From Sphingomonadales bacterium (GTDB taxonomy: Bacteria; Pseudomonadota; Alphaproteobacteria; Sphingomonadales; Sphingomonadaceae), in assembly GCA_027486275.1 (NCBI GenBank), contig JAIXPM010000057.1, positions 1-5,032 of the forward strand: 5,032 nucleotides of DNA, read 5' to 3'. A program made the position numbers and the translations under genes. The notes beneath the pieces were generated by a model, which was not told where the DNA came from, searched no databases, and saw only the letters and a list, made by a program, of their open reading frames with translations. This document shows, in pieces, positions 1 through 5,032 of the stretch. The stretch's first letter is position 1. Each line of letters starts with the position of its first letter.

Positions 1-1
1 C

Positions 2-517
2 TATCGCAACCTTGCGAAAATCTATCACCCCGATCATCCGGAAACCGCCGACATCGACATGTTCAATGCGGTGATCGAGGCCTATCGCGCGCTCAAGGAT
101 CACGGCAAGCGCCTGGCCTATGATGCGCTCTACAGCGGCAACACCGGCTTCGTGTTTGCCGCCGACGATGACATCCTGGCTGAAGAGCGCACCGCGCTGT
201 CCGATGCCGATGTTCATGCCGAAGTGCTCCTGTACCTGTACAAGCGCCGCCGCGAACGCGCGCAGGAACCGGGCGTGGGCCAGTATGAACTGCAGCGCAT
301 GCTGGGCTGCACCACCGAAGCCTTTGATTTCCACGCTTGGTATCTGAAGGCCAAGGGCCTGATCGAAACCACCGACGCCGGATCGCTGGCCATCACCATC
401 GCCGGCGTGGATCATGTGATCAGCACGTCGCGCACTCTGGCGCAGGAAAAGCTGCGCATCACCCAGTTCGCCGGCAATGCGGGCCCGCGCGCCTGGCCAC
501 ACGCCGCCGCCGCCTGA
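2..517 (+). CDS. J-domain protein with C-terminal winged-helix-like segment (5' partial)
   Basis: The reading frame is open from the first complete codon (base 2), so the true start is upstream; 171 residues are visible. The first about 45 residues are the second half of a J domain: helix II (YRNLAKIY), the HPD loop at visible residues 9-11 (bases 26-34), then helix III ending in the typical KRLAYD. J domains use HPD to stimulate ATP hydrolysis by an Hsp70 (DnaK) partner. There is no Gly/Phe region or CxxCxGxG zinc finger, so this is not DnaJ itself. After a short acidic linker, visible residues about 70-142 look like a winged helix: an Arg-rich helix (LLYLYKRRRERAQ), a second helix (YELQRML), a recognition-like helix (FDFHAWYLKAKGLIE) and a beta hairpin (LAITIAGVDHVIS). 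The J domain is secure; the winged helix is inferred from pattern only, and DNA or protein binding is unproven. It is probably cytoplasmic, with no membrane segment in the visible part. The gene is separated from argS by 93 bases with a candidate terminator, so it is probably its own unit. Confidence 0.82.
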   Translation, partial: YRNLAKIYHPDHPETADIDMFNAVIEAYRALKDHGKRLAYDALYSGNTGFVFAADDDILAEERTALSDADVHAEVLLYLYKRRRERAQEPGVGQYELQRMLGCTTEAFDFHAWYLKAKGLIETTDAGSLAITIAGVDHVISTSRTLAQEKLRITQFAGNAGPRAWPHAAAA

Positions 518-524
518 ACCGGGC

Positions 525-543
525 CAGCTTGCACCCCAAGCTG
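525..543 (+). other. Inverted repeat, hairpin 1 downstream of the J-domain gene
   Basis: A perfect 7-bp stem (CAGCTTG at 525-531, CAAGCTG at 537-543) closes a 5-base loop, starting 7 bases after the J-domain gene's stop codon. No T-run follows (next bases are ATAGACG), so it is not a classical intrinsic terminator. It could protect the 3' end of the mRNA or be a binding site. The 3' arm can also pair with GCTTGG at 559-564, which would exclude this hairpin. The structure is seen directly; its role is unknown. Confidence 0.4.
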
Positions 544-570
544 ATAGACGCACGCGCTGCTTGGCGTTAG

Positions 571-593
571 GGAACGGGAAATCCCGTTTCTTC
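571..593 (+). terminator. Candidate intrinsic terminator or argS leader hairpin
   Basis: AACGGGA (573-579) and TCCCGTT (582-588) form a perfect 7-bp stem around AA (in RNA more likely a 4-base AAAU loop). The stem is extendable outward by one G-U and one G-C pair, and TTTCTTC follows. The GC-rich stem plus short T-rich tail resembles an intrinsic terminator for the upstream J-domain gene. The tail is interrupted by C and the stem is short, so efficiency may be modest. The hairpin ends only about 20 bases before the argS start, leaving no room for a full promoter in between. It may therefore lie inside the argS leader instead. Confidence 0.5.
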
Positions 594-610
594 ATGCAAA
601 GCAGACCCTC

Positions 611-2332
611 GTGAACCTGTTTACCGACTATGCCGCCGTTCTGAAGGCGGCGCTGGCTGAGTTGACCGACGCTGGCACCCTGCCCACCGGCCTGTCCCAT
701 GCCAACGTCACCGTGGAACCGCCGCGCGATGCCAGCCACGGCGATCTGGCCACCAATGCCGCGATGGTGCTGGCCAAGCCTGCGGGCATGAACCCGCGCG
801 CATTGGCCGAAGCGCTGGTTGCCGCCCTGCGCACAAAGCCGGGCATCGCCGCCGCCGAAGTGGCCGGGCCGGGCTTCATCAACCTGAAGCTGGCCGACAG
901 CGTGTGGCACGCACAGATCAACGCCATGCTTGGCGCCGGCAGCGATTATGGCCGCTCCACCGTGGGCCAGGCCAAGCGCATCAACGTCGAATATGTCTCC
1001 GCCAATCCCACCGGGCCGATGCACATGGGCCATTGCCGCGGTGCGGTGGTGGGCGATGCCCTGGCGGGCCTGCTGGAATATGCCGGCTGGGACGTGACCA
1101 AGGAATATTACATCAACGATGCCGGCGGCCAGGTCGATACGCTCGCCCGTTCCGCCCACCTGCGCTATCGCGAGGCGCTGGGTGAGACGATCGAGATCCC
1201 GGAAGGCTTCTACCCCGGCGATTATCTGGTGCCGGTGGGCGCCGCGCTGGCCGCCGAGTTCGGCGACACGCATGTGAACGCGCCCGAAGCCGATTGGTTG
1301 GCCCTGTTCCGCACCCGCACGGTCGCCCTGATGATGGTGCGTATCCGTGCCGATCTGGCCCTGCTCGGCATCGAACAGTCAGTGTTCTTCTCCGAAGCCT
1401 CGCTCGGCACCAAGGTGCAGGACGCGCTCGACACGCTGAAGTCGAAGGGCCTGATCTATGAAGGCGTGCTGGAAAAGCCGAAAGGCGATGCCGCCGACGA
1501 TTGGGAAGCCCGCCCGCAGACCCTGTTCCGCTCGACCGATTTCGGTGACGATCAAGACCGGGCGATGCAGAAATCGAACGGCAACTGGACCTATTTCGCC
1601 GGCGACGTGGCCTATCACTGGGACAAGCTGACGAGGGGCTATGACGCGCTGGTCAACATCTTCGGCGCCGATCACGCCGGCTATGTGAAGCGGATGACAG
1701 CGGCGGTGAAGGCGCTTTCCGATGGCCGCGTGCCGCTCGATATCAAGATCGTGAACCTGGTGAAGCTGCTGCGCGCCGGCGAACCGGTGAAGATGTCCAA
1801 GCGCGCCGGCACGTTCGTGACGCTGGGCGAAGTGGTTGAGGAAGTGGGCAAGGATGTGGTCCGCTTCGTCATGCTCACCAAGCGGCCGGAATCGATGATG
1901 GATTTCGATTTCGCCAAGGTGGTGGAACAGAGCCGCGACAACCCGGTGTTCTATGTGCAGTACGCCCACGCCCGCATCGCCTCGCTGGGCCGCAAGGTCG
2001 CCGAAGCCGGCGTGGCTCTGCCGGAACCGGACCTGGCGCTGCTCGATGCCGATGAGCTGAACGTCGTGAAGATGGCCGCCAACTTCCCGCGCATCGTGGA
2101 ACAGGCCGCCGACGCCCGCGAACCGCACCGCATCGCCTTTTATCTGGGCGATCTGGCCGCCGCCTTCCACAGCCAGTGGAACGCCGGCAATGATGATGCG
2201 ACCCGTCGCTTTGTGCTGGCCGATCGGCCTGATCTGACCGCAGCGCGGCTGGCCATGGCGCGCGCGGTGGGGCAGGTGATCAGGAACGGCCTCGCGGTGA
2301 TCGGGGTGGCCGCTGCCGAGGAGCTGCACTGA
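611..2332 (+). CDS. argS: Arginyl-tRNA synthetase (class I, ArgRS)
   Basis: This cytoplasmic enzyme joins arginine to tRNA-Arg using ATP (EC 6.1.1.19). The 573-residue product is full length for the family. The N-terminal tRNA-contacting domain (about residues 4-93) ends in GPGFINLKL. The class I catalytic domain carries the HIGH signature as HMGH at 138-141, after SANPTGPM. It also has the conserved stretch around [14 protein letters not shown] and [12 protein letters not shown], and a canonical KMSK at 394-397, which many other bacterial ArgRS lack. The DALR-type anticodon-binding domain runs from about residue 450 (after [13 protein letters not shown]) to the end, with the family-typical [12 protein letters not shown] near the C terminus. 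GTG at 611 is chosen because it gives the usual MNLF start and is the first ATG/GTG/TTG after the in-frame stop at 545-547. There is no good Shine-Dalgarno sequence before it. Its TGA overlaps the next gene's ATG by one base. Confidence 0.97.
   Translation: MNLFTDYAAVLKAALAELTDAGTLPTGLSHANVTVEPPRDASHGDLATNAAMVLAKPAGMNPRALAEALVAALRTKPGIAAAEVAGPGFINLKLADSVWHAQINAMLGAGSDYGRSTVGQAKRINVEYVSANPTGPMHMGHCRGAVVGDALAGLLEYAGWDVTKEYYINDAGGQVDTLARSAHLRYREALGETIEIPEGFYPGDYLVPVGAALAAEFGDTHVNAPEADWLALFRTRTVALMMVRIRADLALLGIEQSVFFSEASLGTKVQDALDTLKSKGLIYEGVLEKPKGDAADDWEARPQTLFRSTDFGDDQDRAMQKSNGNWTYFAGDVAYHWDKLTRGYDALVNIFGADHAGYVKRMTAAVKALSDGRVPLDIKIVNLVKLLRAGEPVKMSKRAGTFVTLGEVVEEVGKDVVRFVMLTKRPESMMDFDFAKVVEQSRDNPVFYVQYAHARIASLGRKVAEAGVALPEPDLALLDADELNVVKMAANFPRIVEQAADAREPHRIAFYLGDLAAAFHSQWNAGNDDATRRFVLADRPDLTAARLAMARAVGQVIRNGLAVIGVAAAEELH
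2318..2323 (+). promoter_or_regulatory. Ribosome binding site for the SPOR gene
   Basis: GAGGAG lies inside the end of argS, 8 bases before the ATG at 2332. It supports that start and reinitiation at the TGATG junction. It is stronger than anything before the argS GTG. Confidence 0.6.
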
Positions 2333-3195
2333 TGGCGCAACGGGACGAAGACGCCCCATGGCTGGCTGAGGCGGCGCCGCTGCGGGCCGCGCCAAAGAAG
2401 CGCCCGCTGCTCAACATCATCATCGCCGTGCTGGCGCTGGGCGCGGTGGCGGCGGTGGCGCTGCTGATGCTGCTCGGCCGGCGCGATGGCGGCTCGTCCC
2501 AGGGTTATATGGAAGCCGATCAGGCACCGCTGATCGAAGCCGATGCCGGCCCCTACAAGGTGCCGCCCGCTGATCGCCAGGGCATGGATGTGCAGGGCGA
2601 CGGCGAGGTGATCCATGAAGCCGTGCGCGGCGAGAATCCGGGTGCGGTGATCGACATGGGCGCCCTGCCCGAAGAACCGCTGGGCCGGCCGCGTGATCTG
2701 CTGCCGCCAGGCAGCGCAGCGCCGCCGCCCGCCGCGCCAGCGGGCCAGCCGGTGCAGGTGCAGGTGATGCCGGCCGGGCCGGCCGTCACGGCACCCGCCC
2801 GCCCGCTGGCCAAACCCGCGGTGCCGCAGCCGGCGCCCGTGGCCGTGAAGCCAGTGCCAGCCAAGCCCGTTGCGGTGCCACCAGCGCCCGCCAGCAAGCC
2901 GCCAGCCGCCGCCAGCGCAACGCCCAAAACCGTCACCAAACCGCCAGCGCCCGTCACCGCGCCGGCAGCAACCGGCAGCAAGACGGTGCAGATCGGTGCC
3001 TTTTCGAGCGAGGCCAAGGCCGAAGAGGAATGGGCCCGGGTGTCCGGCAAGGCCAAGCTGACAGGCAAGCAAATCCAGAAACTGACCTCGTCCAGCGGCA
3101 AGACGATGTGGCGGGTGCGCGGCACGACCGCTGATTCCGATGCCGCCTGCAAGGCCATTCTGGCAGTCAAGGGCGCCTGCGAGGTGAGGAAGTGA
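2332..3195 (+). CDS. SPOR-domain protein, single-pass inner membrane
   Basis: The 287-residue product has a short cytosolic tail ending in the positive patch KKR (22-24). One hydrophobic span follows at about 26-49 and RR at 50-51, giving an N-in, C-out topology. Residues about 74-100 (PYKVPPADRQGMDVQG) resemble the conserved PxKVxPxxxGGM patch of alphaproteobacterial SPOR proteins. A Pro/Ala/Val/Lys-rich linker (about 124-215) would span the periplasm. Residues about 217-285 form the SPOR domain, starting with VQIGAFSSEAKAEEEW and holding C273 and C283, a common pair in this subfamily. SPOR domains bind glycan strands lacking stem peptides (denuded glycans), which are enriched at division septa. 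A septal or cell-envelope role is inferred; it has no catalytic domain. It is not clearly FtsN, so no symbol is given. It overlaps argS and nagZ by one base each. Confidence 0.9.
   Translation: MAQRDEDAPWLAEAAPLRAAPKKRPLLNIIIAVLALGAVAAVALLMLLGRRDGGSSQGYMEADQAPLIEADAGPYKVPPADRQGMDVQGDGEVIHEAVRGENPGAVIDMGALPEEPLGRPRDLLPPGSAAPPPAAPAGQPVQVQVMPAGPAVTAPARPLAKPAVPQPAPVAVKPVPAKPVAVPPAPASKPPAAASATPKTVTKPPAPVTAPAATGSKTVQIGAFSSEAKAEEEWARVSGKAKLTGKQIQKLTSSSGKTMWRVRGTTADSDAACKAILAVKGACEVRK
2701..2976 (+). repeat. Low-complexity Pro/Ala/Lys-rich linker coding region
   Basis: This encodes residues 124-215 of the SPOR protein. Imperfect iterations of P-A-P, KPV, AKP and KPP motifs come from GC-rich codons such as CCG, GCG, GCC and AAG. 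No exact tandem unit is present. It is probably a flexible, extended periplasmic spacer between membrane anchor and SPOR domain, whose length would be expected to vary between strains. Confidence 0.6.
3181..3190 (+). promoter_or_regulatory. Ribosome binding site for nagZ
   Basis: GAGGTGAGGA sits inside the last codons of the SPOR gene just before the nagZ start. The first GAGG is 10 bases from the ATG at 3195 and the second GAGGA ends 4 bases before it. This is the best Shine-Dalgarno match in the window. It serves ATG 3195 but cannot exclude the adjacent GTG at 3192. Confidence 0.55.
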
Positions 3196-4235
3196 TGCAG
3201 CCGCTTTTCCTCGGGCTCGCCGGCCTTGCCCTGAATGATGACGAGCGCGCGCTGTTCCGCGCCGCCAATCCGGCCGGTTATATCCTGTTCAAAAGAAACG
3301 TCGATTCGCCAGATCAGGTGCGCGCGCTGACCCAGAGTTTGCGCGATCTGGCCGGCCGCGATGTGCCGATCCTGATCGATCAGGAAGGCGGCCGCGTCGC
3401 CCGCCTGCGCCCGCCGCATTGGCCCGAATTCCCCACAGGGGAACGCTTCGGCCTGCTCTACGACAAGGCGCCGATCACCGCGATCGAGGCGTGCCGGTTG
3501 AATGCGCTGGCGCTGGCAGCCTTGCTTAAGGACCTCGGCATCAACGTCGATTGCCTGCCGCTGCTCGACGTGCGTGACTTGCAAGGCCATGATATCATTG
3601 GCGATCGCAGCTTCGGTGCCGAACCCATGGTGGTCTCGGCGCTCGGCAAGGCGGTGCTCGATGGCTTCCGCGCCGGCGGCATCTGCGGCGTCGTCAAGCA
3701 TATCCCCGGCCACGGCCGCGCCCGGGCGGACAGCCATTTGGAACTGCCCGTGGTCACCGCCAGTCGCGAAGAGCTGGAGCGCGATTTTGAGCCGTTCCGC
3801 CGCCTCGCCGACGCCCCGATGGCGATGACTGCTCACATCACCTACACCGCGCTCGACGCCGCGCGCTGCGCCACGCTTTCTCCGGATGTGATTGATTTTA
3901 TTCGCCAGGATATTGGCTTCGGCGGCCTGTTGATGTCCGATGATCTGGGCATGCACGCGCTCGGCAACCCGCAATCGGGCGGCCACCCGCCGGGCAGCAA
4001 CGCCCTGCAGGATTTCGGCGCCCGCGCGCTCGCCAGCCTCGATGCCGGCTGCGACATCGCTCTGCATTGTTCGGGTGATTTCAATGAGATGCGTTCCATC
4101 GTCGAGGCCGCGCCGGTGATGAGCGAAGTCGCCACCACCCGCCTTGCCGCCGCCATGGCCTGGATGGGGCCGGGTGACAGCACGCCGGTGGCGGAATGGG
4201 CCGCCGCCCGCGACGCTCTGCTGGCGTTGGCGTGA
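3195..4235 (+). CDS. nagZ: Beta-N-acetylhexosaminidase, glycoside hydrolase family 3 (NagZ)
   Basis: NagZ removes N-acetylglucosamine from GlcNAc-anhydroMurNAc (peptides) in cytosolic peptidoglycan recycling. The product is 346 residues with no signal peptide, as expected for the cytoplasmic enzyme. Visible GH3 NagZ motifs, in order, are GYILFKRNV (29-37), IDQEGGRVARL (61-71), KHIPGHG (168-174) followed by ADSH (178-181), and the nucleophile motif SDDLGM (248-253). By family knowledge, D249 is the nucleophile, and the D179/H181 pair in the mobile loop is the unusual Asp-His acid/base dyad. DAGCDIALHC (283-292) is also typical. Residues about 256-272 (Gly/Pro-rich, GNPQSGGHPPGSNALQ) appear longer than in E. 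coli NagZ as I recall it. ATG 3195 is chosen because it overlaps the previous stop by one base like the preceding junction; GTG 3192 would add one residue. In bacteria with inducible AmpC, NagZ products feed AmpR signalling; nothing here shows that. Confidence 0.95.
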   Translation: MQPLFLGLAGLALNDDERALFRAANPAGYILFKRNVDSPDQVRALTQSLRDLAGRDVPILIDQEGGRVARLRPPHWPEFPTGERFGLLYDKAPITAIEACRLNALALAALLKDLGINVDCLPLLDVRDLQGHDIIGDRSFGAEPMVVSALGKAVLDGFRAGGICGVVKHIPGHGRARADSHLELPVVTASREELERDFEPFRRLADAPMAMTAHITYTALDAARCATLSPDVIDFIRQDIGFGGLLMSDDLGMHALGNPQSGGHPPGSNALQDFGARALASLDAGCDIALHCSGDFNEMRSIVEAAPVMSEVATTRLAAAMAWMGPGDSTPVAEWAAARDALLALA

Positions 4236-5008
4236 TCGAAGCGGACGAGCAGTTCGATCTGCCGGTGCGGGCCGCACCGGAAACGAGCACGCTGATCCTG
4301 CAACTGGGCAGCTGGGAAGGCCCGCTCGATCTGCTGCTGACCTTGGCGCGGGCGCAAAAGGTTGATCTGGCGCAGATTTCCATCCTGGCGCTGGTTGATC
4401 AATATCTGGGTTTCATCCGCGACGCCAAGGCGCTCAGCCTGGAACTGGCCGCCGATTACCTGGTCATGGCCGCTTGGCTGGCCTATTTGAAATCGCTGCT
4501 GCTGCTGCCCAAGGACCCGGAGGCCGAACCCGATCCGGCTGAGCTGGCGCTGAAACTGCAATTCCAGCTGCAACGGCTGGAAGCCATGCGCGAATCCGGC
4601 CAGAAGCTGCTCGCCCGCCCGCAACTGGGCTGGGACATGTTCCGCCGCCCCAATCCGGAAGGTCTGGCCGAAGAGAAGCGCGCCACCTTTGAATGCAGCT
4701 ATTATGATCTGCTTTCCGCCTATGGCGCAATCACCGCGCGGCGCTCACGCTCCGTCCATGTCGTCCGCCGCCGGCCGGTGATGGCGCTGGATGAAGCCAT
4801 TGAACGGCTTGAACATTTGTTGGGCCGCAGCATCGACTGGACGGAGCTTGTGCGCTTCCTGCCGGCCGATTTGGCGGACGAATCTTATGCCCGCTCGGTG
4901 CTGGCCTCCAGCTTTGTCGCCGCGCTGGAACTCACCCGCCAGGGCAAGGCGACGCTCAGCCAGGGCGCCGCCTTTGCCCCCATCCTGCTGAGGGCCCGTC
5001 ATGACTGA
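4232..5008 (+). CDS. scpA: Segregation and condensation protein A (kleisin)
   Basis: ScpA is the kleisin that bridges the two Smc heads and, with a ScpB dimer, forms the bacterial condensin that organises and segregates newly replicated chromosomes. With the GTG at 4232 the product is 258 residues, normal for the family. After a variable tail, the Smc-neck-binding N-terminal domain shows the hallmark WEGPLDLLLTLARAQKVDL (about 28-46), then a helix with AADYLVMAAWLAYLKSLLLLP. The middle part is the ScpB-binding linker. The C-terminal winged helix, which contacts the Smc head, runs from about MALDEAIERLEHLL to the end, with LTRQGKATLSQGAAFAPILLR typical of the last strands. GTG 4232 overlaps nagZ's stop as GTGA, a common coupled arrangement. 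ATG 4196 would add 12 mostly basic residues (GRRPRRS) unlike the family and overlap nagZ by 40 bases. Neither start has a strong Shine-Dalgarno sequence. Confidence 0.94.
   Translation: MIEADEQFDLPVRAAPETSTLILQLGSWEGPLDLLLTLARAQKVDLAQISILALVDQYLGFIRDAKALSLELAADYLVMAAWLAYLKSLLLLPKDPEAEPDPAELALKLQFQLQRLEAMRESGQKLLARPQLGWDMFRRPNPEGLAEEKRATFECSYYDLLSAYGAITARRSRSVHVVRRRPVMALDEAIERLEHLLGRSIDWTELVRFLPADLADESYARSVLASSFVAALELTRQGKATLSQGAAFAPILLRARHD
4990..4994 (+). promoter_or_regulatory. Ribosome binding site for the downstream gene (scpB)
   Basis: GAGGG at the end of scpA stands 6 bases before the ATG at 5001. It supports that ATG as a real start rather than a chance codon. Confidence 0.5.
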
Positions 5009-5032
5009 CGAGACTGTGGATTTCGCCCTGAC
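5001..5032 (+). CDS. scpB: Probable segregation and condensation protein B, start only (3' partial)
   Basis: ATG at 5001 opens a frame running off the window end; ten complete codons read MTDETVDFAL. That is too short to identify by sequence. The call rests on position: scpB directly follows scpA in a great many bacteria, including alphaproteobacteria with this gene order. A Shine-Dalgarno site is present and the gene overlaps scpA by 8 bases (5001-5008), consistent with coupled synthesis of two subunits of one complex. ScpB would be a dimeric winged-helix protein binding ScpA's central linker. Confidence 0.65.
   Translation, partial: MTDETVDFAL

Noticed and set aside
1379..2395. A 338-residue open frame on the minus strand inside argS
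   Set aside because: It lies wholly opposite argS codons, is His-rich and Gln-rich without domain signature, and is explained by GC bias.
2140..3072. A 310-residue Gly/Arg/His-rich minus-strand frame opposite the SPOR gene
   Set aside because: It mirrors the Pro/Ala linker codons and shows no family motif.
3192..3194. GTG as the nagZ start
   Set aside because: It is possible, but the next codon is ATG, which gives the same TGATG junction as the preceding gene pair; the difference is one residue.
3370..3385. A perfect 16-base palindrome, TCCTGATCGATCAGGA, inside nagZ
   Set aside because: It encodes the conserved ILIDQE catalytic-motif region, so the bases are set by the protein; internal location and no second copy make an operator unlikely.
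3601..3608. GCGATCGC octamer
   Set aside because: It occurs in coding sequence in a GC-rich gene and I noted no repeated copies; it is likely chance.
4196..4198. ATG as the scpA start
   Set aside because: It would add a basic 12-residue tail atypical of ScpA and a 40-base overlap with nagZ; GTG 4232 with the GTGA junction fits better.
2553..4277. A 574-residue open frame on the minus strand across nagZ and the SPOR gene
   Set aside because: It is antisense to two well-supported genes, has Arg/His/Gly/Ala-rich low-complexity composition and no recognisable motif. Long antisense frames are expected from biased codon use in GC-rich DNA.

Overview
The window is a compact, GC-rich stretch of bacterial chromosome, with all supported genes on the + strand and almost no intergenic DNA. 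The gene order argS - SPOR protein - nagZ - scpA - (scpB), the alphaproteobacterial style of the SPOR protein (cytosolic tail, one membrane span, long Pro/Ala linker, C-terminal SPOR) and the strong G/C third-position bias point to an alphaproteobacterium. A Rhodospirillales- or Sphingomonadales-like lineage is likely, but the genus cannot be told from the sequence alone.

Layout. Positions 2-517 hold the 3' part of a J-domain protein: the HPD motif and helix III are visible, followed by a probable winged-helix segment. Its start lies upstream of the window. Positions 518-610 are the only real intergenic gap. It contains two perfect hairpins, the second followed by a short pyrimidine/T-rich tract, and a six-codon mini-ORF that overlaps the argS start. 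From 611 onward five genes run head to tail and overlap at every junction: argS (GTG start, complete), a SPOR-domain membrane protein, nagZ (cytoplasmic beta-N-acetylglucosaminidase), scpA (condensin kleisin subunit) and the first 32 bases of what is very probably scpB. The overlaps are 1, 1, 4 and 8 bases, so a single translationally coupled transcript is likely.

Function. The cluster is housekeeping: arginyl-tRNA charging, a septal peptidoglycan-binding protein, recycling of peptidoglycan fragments, and chromosome condensation/segregation through Smc-ScpAB. The last three connect loosely to growth and division; argS is probably there through conserved operon history rather than a shared pathway. 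I see no mobile element, CRISPR array, tRNA/rRNA gene or defence system. I also do not see an undescribed system. The most unusual parts are the J-domain/winged-helix fusion upstream and the structured leader just before argS.
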